Of a stretch of DNA of 64,000 nucleotides, positions 1 through 12,526 are shown in pieces (position 1 is the first letter of the stretch; the number at the start of each line of letters is the position of its first letter). The position numbers were made by a program, and so were the translations under genes. Below the pieces are notes generated by a model. The model was not told where the DNA came from and did no database searches. It worked only from the letters and a program-made list of their open reading frames with translations. The stretch spans positions 88,108,001 to 88,172,000 of the forward strand of contig NC_134013.1 in NCBI RefSeq assembly GCF_040712315.1. Reading direction: 5' to 3'. The DNA is from Castanea sativa (Eukaryota; Streptophyta; Magnoliopsida; Fagales; Fagaceae).

Positions 1-2631
1 GGTAGCAAGGTTAACAAGATGAATTTCAAGTGCTCTCATGGTTTTGTTGAATCGTTTGTGGTGGTCTGAAGAATAGGCAGCTTGAAGATTGTCTAGAATG
101 AATTTAATGGAATCTGGTAATTCACTATAGATTCCATTATGGAATTGCAAGTCTGTGTTCAATACTTCCTGTAAAGTTAATATGATATTACCACTGGAAT
201 ATGTCACCTCTGCCGGGACAAATTCCTGAAGGGATGTTGCATTACTGGATTTTACTCCAGAAGATGCGCCTTCATGCATTACAAAAGGGTATCCCGCTGG
301 GAACCTTTCGTCTTGAGGAAAGTCCTGTGCAGGTGCTTTCCCCTTGTCCCTCTTCTCTGCCGAAGAAGTTATAATATTCCACTTAGTAGTGGTAGTATTA
401 AATCTTATTTTGTCCTGCCAAGTAAGGGAGAGGATGTTACGCCAGTTGGCCATAGTTAATAGTATAATAGAATATTTTTTTGAAAAGTGTGAGTCAATAG
501 TATCAATAAAATTCTTTTGAAAAGTATGTTTCAAAAGCCAAAGTTCAATAAGAATATGTAATAGTTGTGCCGGACAATGAATATTAGGATGACCATGATT
601 GTGTTTGGGAATATTGTGGAAAGGGTGTTGAAGAACATTATTGTAGGAGGATATCATGCTACGGAGAATTTTGGACCAATGCAAAGACTTGGTCAAAAGT
701 CTAATGCAAAGAAGACTTTCATGAGTTTTAGCATCCGTAGGAATTATAGGAAGACCTTTGGTGAAGATATGCCTTTCACTAGGGATTTTGTCATCATGCA
801 AGGAGTCAACAAGAGAGATATTCATATTATTATGGTATCTATCATCCATCAGGACACTGTGGTAGTCGGCAATAATTGTTGGCAACAATTGAGTAGAGCT
901 ATCCTTTTGTTTAATAAAGTTAAGATGTTTATTAATATTATGAGTTTCACACTTTGCACAAAATTTGAATTTTACTTTTTGTCCAAAAGGATTAGTAGTA
1001 ATTCCATCATCCTCAGTAAGGAAAGGATACAAAGAGTTAATAAAAGGCAAACCAAGAATTACTTTATCAGTCATGTTTTTAACAAGCACAGAGGGAATTT
1101 TGAAGGAAACATTATCACAACAAATATAAGCATTGTTTAATTCATACTTGATTTTCATTTTAGTTCCATTAGCAGAAACTAATCTTTCAGTAGATTTTTC
1201 AAAATATTTAGAAGGAATCAGTCCTTCTTGAATACAATTAACATCAGCACCAGAATCAATCATAGCAACAACATCAAAAGCATAATCATGAGCAACAACA
1301 ATTTTGACTTTAGTGTACCATTTGGGCAGCATATGTTTAACAAGAGACAATTGATTATCAATCAAATTAATCAAAGTACGATAAAAAACATTACCAGAAG
1401 GAGAAACTTGTTGATCGGATTCATCTCCGTCTTTTTGCTCATCATCATCAGATTGGTGCTTATCCATAGTTTTATCAATTTTTAGAATTAACAATTCTTG
1501 TTTAAGATGATCATTATCATGTTTAATAGTTTTAACATCATTTTTTAATTGGATTATTTCTTGTTTAACAGTTTTTATCTCATGTTGAAGATCATTAACA
1601 GTTATCTTTTTTGATTTATTTTTATTAAATCTTTTCAGAGTTTCTTCAAAACTTATCGTAGAATTAGGTCTTTTAACCTTATCTTCTTTTGTTAAGTTTT
1701 TCAAAAACTTATCAAGATAATCTTTCTGCAAATTAGGATCTTCAATCTTACTTATCATTGTCAATAGTAAATCATCATTCTCTTTACTTTTGGTTAACAT
1801 TTTAACAGATTTAATCACATTACAACAAGAATCTCTACAGCCAAGTTTAATATTAGGAGATTTAGAAACATCACTACGGGAGTGATAATCAGAATCAGAT
1901 GAGGAAAAATCCTCTTCAAAGGAATCAGTTGAAGCAGCAGATTCAAGAATCTGAAATAATTCATTTTGATCACTATTATTAATGTTCAATAGGTTCAACT
2001 TATTTTTCAACTTACCAGGCTTTTGGGTACAGTCTTTACTGAAATGGCCAAATTTGCCACAGTTAAAGCACTTACCTTTACCTGATCTCTGTTTATCATG
2101 TTTTCGAAAAGTAGATTTGTTTTTAGCATAAAAATCATTGGGTTTAACAAAGTGGATTCTGTATCTTTTATACTTTTTATGGGAATAACTTTTGTAAACC
2201 TTATCATGTTTACTTTTTCCTTTTTGCCTGGAAGGGGCAATAGGAGGTAAACCATATTGTTCACAGAAATTACCCATTTCATATTTAGCTTTCTTTTTAT
2301 CTTTTAACTGTTGTTTTAACAATTTTTCATCATTGCACATATTAATTCCAATTTTCTTAATAGTGCTGAAAATATCACCATAGGTTAAATTATCAAAGTC
2401 AATAGAATCATTTTTACCAATTAATTCATTTTTTACCTTATGAGCAAAAATAGGAGGCAGACCGTCAATAAACTTCTCTTTCCAATAAGGCTTCGTAGAG
2501 TCCTTTCTGAGCATGACTCTGGAAGTGAATACATCTTGGTACCATCTGTAATCAGACATAGTAGGGCATCTCAAATTATTCAAATAATCAGAAATTCGAG
2601 ATGAAATATTGGAAGGAGTACCAACAAAGTG

Positions 2632-2640
<9 letters not shown>
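1..2640 (-). mobile_element. Endogenous caulimovirid-like polyprotein fragment (coat/zinc knuckle/protease part)
   Basis: Read on the minus strand, the block runs from a coat-like region (about 2640-2080) through a CCHC zinc knuckle with C-x2-C-x4-H-x4-C spacing (about 2029-2072) and a lysine-rich helical stretch to an aspartic protease with a D-S-G-A-D active-site motif (about 1229-1272). This order (nucleic-acid-binding coat, protease, expected reverse transcriptase) is that of endogenous Caulimoviridae polyproteins; a Ty3-type element is the alternative. The reverse transcriptase would lie beyond base 1, and I could not assign 1-560 with confidence. The 5' side stops at a TA microsatellite (2632-2681), so the copy is incomplete at both ends. 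I did not reconstruct a reading frame. Plus-strand ORFs over this block are shadows. Confidence 0.65.

Positions 2641-2681
<41 letters not shown>
2632..2681. repeat. (TA)n microsatellite
   Basis: An almost pure TA dinucleotide run sits exactly where the viral-type coding sequence on the minus strand ends. It may mark an old insertion or deletion breakpoint. Confidence 0.95.
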
Positions 2682-2684
<3 letters not shown>

Positions 2685-3156
2685 TAAGACGACATGGCAG
2701 TTAATAACAGGAACTAATCGGGGGTGATTTGTTAACAGAACCAAACGTTGGGATGTAAAATTAAAGTTTTGAAACGTTGGGTGTAAAATTTAGTCAACTT
2801 TGAACTTCAGGAGTGTAATTTATAATTTATCCATTAAAAAAAAGTTAAAAAAAAAGTAAAAAGGGAATATTAAAAAAAAGTAAAGGAAAATTATTTAAAT
2901 GAAATAGAGGAAGAATATTTTAAAAAATAAAGAAAGAATATTTAAAAAATATCAATATATGCTGCCGGAGACCATTGTCTCGTTGGCAGAGGCCCCACAC
3001 GGTATGCGCATAAGATACCACCTCCTCCTTTACATCTTTCCTCTTTCCTAGAAAGTTACTCGAAAATGTAAGAGAAGAGAGACTTCTAGGCTCCCACCCA
3101 AAGTCTTCAAGTACTTTGTCCCCCTGCACTGAGCTTCGTCAATTTGCTCCGCTTCC
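2682..3156 (+). other. Intergenic / 5' region of the TNL gene
   Basis: This AT-rich stretch has no coding signal. It must hold the promoter and 5' leader of the resistance gene starting at 3157, but no convincing TATA box or other element stands out. The short minus-strand ORF here is not supported. Confidence 0.5.
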
Positions 3157-6100
3157 ATGGCCGAAGAAACCTATTCTCCATCATCCTCATCATCCACCCA
3201 AACTTTGTGTTACGATGTCTTTGTAAGTTTCAATGGTGAAGATACCCGCACAAGCTTTACCGACCACCTCTTTGCAGCTTTGTACCGGAGCGGTATTCAC
3301 TACTTTAGAGATGACAGAAAGCTTGAGAGAGGGAAAGTTATCTGGATCGAGCTAGAGAAGGCAATCGAGATGTCCAGGATTGCTGTTATCGTGTTCTCAA
3401 GAAACTACGCTGCTTCGAGCTGGTGTCTTGATGAGTTGGCGAAGATAATCGAATGCAAGTGGAACTTGCAGCAAATTGTGCTGCCCATTTTCTACGACGT
3501 GGATCCTTCCGAAGTGCGGGCACAGAAAGGGACTTTGGAGAAAGCGTTTGCCATGCACGAGAAGCGCTACGAGAAAGACAAGGTAGCGAGGTGGAGGGCT
3601 GCTTTGGCTGAGGCTGCAAACTTGTCCGGGTGGGACTTGCAAAATGTTGCACATCGGTAAGTTATTTTCTTACGTACTCAATATAGTATAGATGTAGAAG
3701 AAGTAGAATTGTAGTACTGTTTCCAATTACAGAAACAAAAATGGAACCACAATTAATGAGACAAGTTTGGCTTTTGTGCTCCAGTGCCTTGTATGGAGCA
3801 AGTTTAAAGAGTAAAGATACGATAAATTTTAAAATATCTTTAATAATTGTTGAGGTGGTATATACGTAGGTTGTGATTGATCTTTAATATAAGTGACGAT
3901 GTAAGTGATGGTCATATAAAATATAAAAAGAGATGTTATACTAATTATAATTTGTTGTGTATATATTATGGCTCTATTTGAGATTCGCTTATTTTGCTGA
4001 AACTGAAATTTTTTTGCTGAAAGTACTATATATAAAGGTAAAAGTTAGTTGAAATAGTATCGTAAGATCTATGAATATGAATAGTATTAAAAAGTGCAAT
4101 AGGGCCCATGAATAGTAGTAAAAATAAGTTGAATAGTAAAATAAATTAGCAAAAATAATTTTTGCCAAACACACGCTATATAGTAGTATTGCTCTATTTT
4201 TAGATGAATCTTGGAATCTCGAACACAACTTTTATACCCAAAAAAAAAATTCCTTTGTCTCAGTGACATTAATATTTTACTAAATATAGAATGTGAAATT
4301 TTTTTTTTTTTTTTTTTTTAAAATTTTGGTTGCTTTATTTTTTTTTTTCTTAAAAAATGATTGCTTTATAAGGAGAGTGGGTGGGAAATTGTGATTGGTG
4401 AAGTATATTTAAAGTGAGGTAAAAGATTTTTATTTTTTTTGTACCATATTAATTTTGACTATTATTAGAAAAATGTTAAAGTTATTATCAATTTTATTAT
4501 AAAAGACTTACAAATTGTGGGAATGAATGTGATTGATATTAAATATTGCTTCTAATTCTAGAATATAAATTCAAGATTATATTTTGTGGTTACCAATCTT
4601 ATGAATAGTAATAGTTATTCCATTTAAGCATTTTATTTTATTTTTATATTCCTTACAATGTTGATTCCCATTCCCATTATCACTTTTAGAGACTTGCCCT
4701 AAAAGTCAATACATTAGTTTGAAAGATTTGTATTTAGTAAAATTTGCAATATCTTTAATATCACTAATTCAATTAACATGTTTTTGAAGTAATTACTCTA
4801 TTCATTATTGGAAGGAAAATACTAAAGTTAAGACCCAATTTGCTTATAAATCGGCATGACAACAAATATAATTAGTGCAACTTCAACAATATAATAATTT
4901 TTTTTTTTTTTTTTGGTGATTAGTGTCAAATCTATTTGTAAGGTTTATATAGTAAAATTTATAGTATCCCTAGCATCACTTTTATTTGAGAATACAATGA
5001 AAAAAATACATTTTGAAAAACGATCCTCTCCATCTAAATGGATACATTTCATAGTTCAAATTAAATAGTATTAATTTAAAAATATTTTGGATATCACATC
5101 ATTTAAACTTTTAAATAACATCACTTAATACATTGTTAGGTCCTAAAAATTAATTTTAATTATGAAATGAATTCTCTACATTTCATGTTTTATTTTTGTG
5201 AGAATATTAAGTATTTTAAAATACACACAAGGGGAGAGGAGATAATGTTCCATGTGAAATCACTGAAATGGAAAGGATAATGTTCCATATAATTTGGTGG
5301 GATATTCAAAAGGATTTTGGTGTTTCAAGCTATTTGTCAAGGTTAATTAATTAGTTTCTGATCATCTTATTAAATGAACGCTCACTTTCTATTTTTATTT
5401 GGATATAACTGGCAGTTTGGAGTCCGAATTTATAGAGAACATTATTGGATACATTTCCAATAAATTAAATTTGGCATACTTTATGGTTGCACCCTACCCA
5501 GTTGGACTCGAGTCTCGAACGCAGAATCTCAATAATCTACTAGGTAGGGGTTCAGGTAATGTTTGCATGGTTGGGATCTGGGGGATTGGTGGAATTGGCA
5601 AAACAACAATTGCCAAAGCTATTTATAACCAGCTACAAAGAAAATTCGAAGGAAGCTGCTTTCTAGAAAATGTAAGAGAAATTGCTGAGCAACCAAACGG
5701 AATGATTGATTTGCAGGAGCAAATTCTCTCCAGCATCCATGTAAATGATAATAGAAGTATAAAACTTGTTGATCAAGGAACTATGATAATAAAAAATAGA
5801 GCATGGTGTAAAAGGGTTCTTGTTGTTCTTGATAACGTGGATCATCAGGACCAATTTGATAAATTAGCCATAAAGCGTGGTTATTTTCAACCAGGAAGTG
5901 TAATTATCATTACAACAAGAGATAAGTCTATGCTCAAATTGGTTGGGGTTGATGAGATATATATGCCACAGGCATTGGATTACCATGAGTCTATTCAGCT
6001 TTTGAGTTGGCATGCATTTGGAAAAGATAACCCTAATGAAAATTATGCAGAGTTATCTAAGGAAGTAATATATTATGCTGGAGGGCTTCCATTGGTACTC

Positions 6101-9100
6101 AAAGTTTTAGGTTCTTTCCTCTCTGACAAGAGTACACATGAATGGGAATGCACATTGGAAAAATTGAAAGTAATTCCTCATGATAAAATTCAAGAGAAGC
6201 TGATGGTGAGTTTTTATTCACTAAGTGACACTCAGCAAGAGTTGTTTCTAGATGTTGCGTGCTTCTTTGTTGGAATGGAAAAAAATTATACATTCAAAAT
6301 ACTCGAAGACTCAAACTTATTCTTTGAAAGTGAATTAGGGGTTTTGATTCGCCGATGTCTTATGACAATTGATTGCTCAAACCGATTTGCAATGCATAAT
6401 ATGATCAGAGACATGGGTAGAGAAGTTGTCCGCAGACAATGCCCCAAAGTGCCTGGAGAACGTAGCCGGCTATGGTTTCATAAGGATGTCCTTGAAGTAT
6501 TGACATATCACATGGTAAGATTCAGATGCCTCAACTATTGTACTTGTTTAATAAGAATATAAGACCAACTTACCATATTTAGTGTAAAATTCGTTGATTT
6601 TTTCTAACTTATTCATCATAGCACACTACTAGAAGAACCAGTGGCAGACTGCATGTCCCTCAAACTATGCCATGCAGAGTGCACTTTGCCTCAGCATCAC
6701 ACTCAGTTATAGGACACAACCTTTGTTTCTATAAAGGTGTTCTCACCCTATTATTCTAAATATGCATGTACATTGCAATTACCCAAAAATATAACTTTTG
6801 CATGATGCTCTTTCTTCAGGGAACAGAAGTAGTTGAAGGCATCATGCTAAATTTGCCGGGGGTTTACGATTTGCAAGTGGATTCCAAAGCATTTGAAAAG
6901 ATGCATAATCTAAGAATGCTTCAACTAAATTATGCACACCTAAAGGGGAACTTCCATTGTCCTTCCAAGAGGCTAAGATATCTAGAATGGTTTGGGTTCC
7001 CTCAGGAATCCGTACCACCAGACTTATACATGGAAAACCTTGTTGCACTTTACATGCCCTATAGCAGCCTGACAGAACTTTGGAAAGGGACCAAGGTAGG
7101 CAAGTTTTTTTCTTTTCTTTTCATCTTTTTGGTTTGGATCTATTGAATTCCTAGTGTACTGATCTAGTTTTTTACAGATTCTGAAAAAGTTGAAGTTTCT
7201 TGATGTCAGTCATTCCTATCAGCTAAGGAGAACACCAGATTTCTCAGGAATCACCAATCTCGAGGTGCTGTTTCTCAACAATTGTACTAGTTTGGTCGAG
7301 GTTCACAAGTCTGTTATTTGTCTCGACAAACTAGTCACTTTGGATCTTGCAGACTGTGAAAACCTTACGAAGCTTCCTATAGATATTTACTCAAAGTCTT
7401 TTGTAAACCTTTCTGGCTGCACAAAGATAAACATGGTGCCAAGATTTGAATTCAAATCGCCATTAATATTATGGTATTCACTCCTCATATCTGCTGATGT
7501 TCCATTGGAAAGTTTCAGTTGTATTAGCAAGCTTCTCCAACACAAGGTATTCTGTGTGTGTGTGTGTGATGAAACAGGGTTTTTGGACCATAACCCATTG
7601 CTCATGATTTGATTGAATAGGAATTGACTGCACTAGACAGTTTTAGTTTTTCCTTTCTAGGGTTGGAATTCTTCATAGGATCAACGAATTTTAGGATTTC
7701 ACCAATATTGGAATTTGAAAAAAGATTAGAATAAGAGCTCTTTATTGCAAAAAAAAAAAAAAAAAAAAATCTCTTTCATTATGTATTATTGGAATAATAT
7801 TCCTCTATCTCACTCATAATGTTCCACCTTGTATTCCATCAACTACAATATATTATGCTATGATTAGTGGAGTATAAAGTAAAATAATTAAAATAAGATA
7901 GATTTTTGCTCATAGTTATACAAGAGAGGGTTATGTATATAAGAGGGAATTGACATGGGTGCCTTGATTATATTTTGAAGCAAGGTTAATTGATATGCCT
8001 TGATCTAAGTTATAAGGGTTGACTATATGCACACAGATATAAATGTTTACATTAAGAAGCACACTGGACATGATAATTTTTGTTGATACATGATACTATG
8101 GAGAAATGATAATTAATTAATATATACTTTCTTTTTATTTTGAAGGAAATAAATGAATATTTTCAAGTATATATATATTTTTTTATTTATTAGATTTTGT
8201 GTTTATTTTAAGTTTTCAAAATAAATAAAAAAGATCAAAATCTTTAAAACTTATATAAACTAAAGAAAATTTCAAAATATTTTTTTCTCTTTCCAATACA
8301 CTTGTATGCGTGCAAAGTGCCTCCAGCATGTTGACACGGGGGGCTTTGTAGTGTGTGCTTCTTAAATTTTACACTAAGTATAATAGATATGCTAAGATGA
8401 ATAAAAAAATTTCATTTTAAATGTTTCATTTTATATTTAACCAATTACAGTATGACGTACGTTCATGTATGATACACTACATCTAGTAGATTATCAAGTG
8501 ACACACAAAGTACGATAGAGGATTTTCATTCATGCTAACAGCATTATCACCTTTGCTGATCAGGGGAAGCAAAATAGCTCAGAGAGTGCAGCCACTCATC
8601 ATCCTTCTCATCCACAACCACCTCTGAAGGAGCCAGTTGCTTTTAGGGCGATTGTTGTAAAGGTTCTGGATACACCCAACTTTGAAAGTGAACCACAGGT
8701 TTTGGTTCATCAATATTTTGCAATATTTGATTGGTCAAATCGGCAGAATGATATGTTTGTAGAGCTTCCTATGCCCATGCCTTTTAGTAAATTATTAGAA
8801 TTTCTAACATCAAAACAGATAGAACTTCCGACAGCAACCAAGGTATGTATTTGTTTTCAAATTTCGTGGTTTGGATCTATTGAATTTGATGATGAATATT
8901 AATTCAGTACTTTTTGGGTGGAGAAGCAGATTGTGGAAGAGTTGAACCATCGGGTTCTCTGCCATTCCAATCCCCAAAAGAGAAGACCGGATTTTTTCTC
9001 AAGAATCAATAGTACTGAGGTCAAGGATCTTAGTTATACAAGCCTGGTCGAGGTTAACGAGTCTATCATATGTCTTTACCAACTACTTACTTTTACTTTG

Positions 9101-10247
9101 GATCCTGAAAACCATAAAAACTTGTTTGGTTCAATTCCAGAGATGATGCTGGAAAAAATTGAATTTATGGCTAGACATGGTCTCATGACTCAAGCTCTAG
9201 TCCCATTTGGACAACTTTCACCAGTCCTACTAGTTGAGGTCCTCACAATTCAAAGATCATTCCCCACACCCAGTAAATTGTCTAGTGGCATTGCTTTTCA
9301 TTTGCCAGTTATAATAAATTTTCTTAATCAACTGGCGAGTCTTGATTTGAGCCTATGCAGAAGATTTCGATCGCTTGACGAGCTCCCAATAGCTTTACAA
9401 GCGATGAATGCAAACAATGCCACGTCCCTGGAATGGATATTAACTGGATCAATTTGGAAACTATCAGAACAGCTGATGAGTTTTGGCTGCTCCAAACTAC
9501 TTGGGAAGAATCCTATTTGCAGTAATCCAAGAAAGAAGCTTCTCAAGGTCTCTCTTCCCTCTCTCCTTATTTATTTAATTATTTTTGGATCGCTCTTTCT
9601 CTCTTTTAGTTTGCTGATCAAATTAGTTACTTGGACCATCTCTTATTACTCATGATTTAATGTAACAGGAATTGAATGCATTTAACAGTTTCAGTGTTTT
9701 CTTCCCTGGGGTTGAGTTTCCAGACTGGTTTGACTACAAGAGTACGGGCTTAGTTTTATCTTTTGTTGTGCCTCCACTAGTGGAGCAAAAGATTCAAGGA
9801 TGGTTGTTATGTGTTGTATTTGCAAGCCGCTTTCATGATATTCATGGATTTACTGTTATGTATGAATTCAAAAATAATACCAAGGGCATCAAGTGGCACT
9901 ATCAACAAAAGAATTGTCGTGTAGTACCATGTCAGGAACATCTGTGGTTACACTCTGTGCCGCTACATCATATGAAACATCTGTTGGAAGCCGGAGATGA
10001 AGTGGAGTATTCAATACGCGTAAGTGGTGGTTTCCAACCGAAGAAGTTCGGGGTCAACCTAATTTATGAGAATGATAAGAAGGATTACCAATCCTATTTT
10101 GAAGCAATGATTAATAAGTCATCCCTTCCTTACAAGGATGATATTCTAGATGAAGATGTTTCAACAGATCAAGCAATGATGGGTGATAAGAAAATCCACA
10201 CTTCTGATGTGCAGGTCAACTTTTATAACCCAACAATAACCCAATAG
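3157..10247 (+). CDS. TIR-NBS-LRR disease resistance protein (TNL) with C-JID domain
   Basis: Intracellular immune receptor; plant TIR domains act as NADases after effector recognition. Predicted exons: 3157-3656, 5416-6514, 6820-7095, 7178-7546, 8564-8842, 8930-9547 and 9669-10247. They join in frame with GT-AG junctions to give 1,239 residues. The TIR domain is residues about 17-166, with SFNGEDTR where SFRGEDTR is usual and the WCLDEL block that carries the catalytic Glu. NB-ARC spans about 195-520: P-loop GIGGIGKTT near 223-231, kinase-2 LVVLDNVD near 300-308, RNBS-B ITTRD, GLPL near 389, and MHN at 493-495 where MHD is usual. Leucine-rich repeats start in exon 3, and C-JID covers about 1048-1200 (FFPGVEFPDWF). 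Intron 1 is unusually long (1.76 kb). Exons 8564-9547 look like a diverged second copy of exons 3-4. The last exon could instead splice at 10214 into 10641. The ORF is open throughout; expression is not shown. Confidence 0.88.
3968..4190. repeat. Short inverted-end repeat (family R1) in TNL intron 1
   Basis: It shares the body of a repeat seen again at 13670-13872: a 'TTTTGCTGAAA...' start, then 'AAAGGTAAAAGTTA.TTGAAATAGTA', then '..CCCATGAATAGTAG.AAAAATAA'. The right end has 'CCAAACACACGC'. It looks like a small non-autonomous element typical of plant introns. Exact ends are uncertain. Confidence 0.6.
7620..7740 (+). pseudogene. Decayed C-JID exon start inside the TNL gene
   Basis: After an AG acceptor-like site, the sequence matches the start of the C-JID exon at 9669 (GAATTGACTGCACTAGACAGT against GAATTGAATGCATTTAACAGT). 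It diverges after about 50 bases and soon meets a stop. It is the remnant of a first terminal exon, which implies that the LRR plus C-JID block was once duplicated in tandem. It lies in the intron between exons 7178-7546 and 8564-8842. Confidence 0.6.
7741..8563 (+). other. TNL intron sequence, no gene
   Basis: AT-rich intronic DNA with a poly(A) run at 7749-7769. I see no coding sequence or recognisable element. Confidence 0.5.
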
Positions 10248-10543
10248 TTATCAGGATTTTCTCCATTTGAGATGAATTTACTCATGATTCAGATTAAATA
10301 CGAGTATAACAAATTTAAAGATGTACCTAATGCGCACTAAAATCATAATCGTAAATTAGACTTTTCAGAATACTATTCCACATACACTTATGCATATGAG
10401 GAAAATGAAATGAGTTCTAAATTCTAATACAAGCCACACCACGCAACATGACTTAAATATCTCACAAAGTACTTTGGTTAATTGGTTTCATAATTATGGT
10501 TATTATGTTTCCATAAGTGATTTACAAGCTTGTTATTTGATGT

Positions 10544-10551
<8 letters not shown>

Positions 10552-10622
<71 letters not shown>
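10552..10622. repeat. (TA)n microsatellite
   Basis: A run of about 35 TA dinucleotides lies just upstream of the exon that starts near 10635/10641. If the downstream exons belong to the TNL gene, this is intronic; otherwise it lies in the promoter or leader of the next gene. Confidence 0.97.
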
Positions 10623-10625
<3 letters not shown>

Positions 10626-10634
10626 CCCCCTTAA

Positions 10635-12487
10635 ATGCAGATATCTAGATTTAGCAATAAGAGAAAGGGAATTGCCACTTGTTTAGCTGCATCTAAGCGT
10701 GGATGTTTGTCTGCTCGAGAGGTGGCCCAGCAGCAATGGGATGAAGAGCTTGCTGCTCGTTTACAAAATAAGGAGGAGGATGTCACAATGGCAGAAAATT
10801 GTGAACTGATCACTACTTTTTTAGAGGATACTACTCCTGAGGATGAGTTCGACAACATTGTGGATGACACTGTTGATTTTGGGATAATGGACATTGAGTC
10901 CATTAATGAGGATCGTGATGAATATTCGATTATCGCCTCAACCCCATTGCAGGATTTCATCATAGATGATGGTACTATCGCACCATCTACTTCGCGAGTT
11001 TGGGGGGAGCCAAGGCGTTTGGAAGGTGTGGTGGCTCATCATCTTTCTCATTGCCATTCATCTCTGGAAGGCCAAACGGTCCAAACCTCTCTTGCGGAGG
11101 TTAAGGTAATGGTTGTGGATGCATACATTCTTTGCCATCTTAGCCATAATCTTCCTTAGGTCTTCACATTGTTCCTACCGTGATTAAAGTTTAGAAACCC
11201 TTAGATAACAACCTATATCTATATATTACTAAAAGCTGAAAGGTAACATCTAATGTTATTGTGTTTACGTTGAGTCACATTAGCATCCACATCATTATTC
11301 TTTTTTTTTTTTCTAATTTTTCTACAATTGTTTTTTAACATTTACTTTTTTTTTTTTAATAATTGCATTTTCTCCAACCTTTCTCATACCTTTACATTTT
11401 CCTCTCCCCACTACCCTCAATCTTAATATCACTTTTCATCTTTCTTTATTTCGTCTCTTCATTTTTCCCTTTCTTACATTTTCATCTCCCCAATACCCTC
11501 AACCTTAATGTCACTATTCATCTTTCCATTCATCTTTCTTATTTTGTCTCTTCATATTCACATCATCTTCTATAAATTTGTTATTCTCTCTTCCATTCGT
11601 TACATAGTTTTCCATCACAAAAAGGTTGTTTCTCCCTCCCTCTCTCTCTCTCTCTCTCTCACACACACAAAATAATTTTTGGAGTATTTTTTTTTTCCTT
11701 GCATCTCAGTTTAAGTTGATAAATTTGTGTGTTTGTTATAACTCTACATTGGGTTGGTACGATTTAGTTTTGTTTTTTAAGTTTTTTTGATTCTCTTTGA
11801 TTGTTAAATATTATACTATTGCGTTATAAAAAAAAATTAAAAATTAATCTATATCTATATATTACTAAAAGCTGAAGCGTGACGTTTAATATTACTATGC
11901 TCACGTTGAGCCATATCAGCATCAACATCATTATCTTTTTTCTTTCTAATTTTCCTACAATTGTTTTTTAACATTTACTTTTTTTTTAATAATTGCATTT
12001 TCTCCAACCTTTCTCGTATCTTTACCTTTTCATCTTCCCACTACCCTCAACCTTAATATCATTTTTCATCTTTCCTTATTTTGTCTCTTCATCTTTCCCT
12101 CCCTTACCTTTTCATCTTCCCACTACCCTCAACCTTAATGTTACTATTCATCTTTCCATTCATCTTCCTTATTTTGTCTTTTCATATTCACATCATCTTC
12201 TATACATTTGTTATTTTCTCTTCCATTCTTTGCATAGTTTTCCATCACAGAAAGTTTGTTTCTCCCTCCCTCTCTCTCTCTCTCTCTCACACGCACACAA
12301 AAAATAATTTTTGGAGTTTTTTTTTTCCTGCATCTCTGCTTAAGTTGATAAATTTGTGTGTTTGTTATAACTCTACGTTGGGTTGGTACGATTTAGTTTT
12401 GTATTTTAAGTTTTTTGGTTCTCTTTGATTGTTAAATATGATACTATTGTATTATAAAAAAAATAAAAAAAAAGATAATATATATGA

Positions 12488-12526
<39 letters not shown>

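Noticed and set aside
565..1485. Plus-strand ORFs of 191 and 85 residues at the left edge
   Set aside because: They lie antisense to the zinc-knuckle/protease coding region and show no domain pattern.
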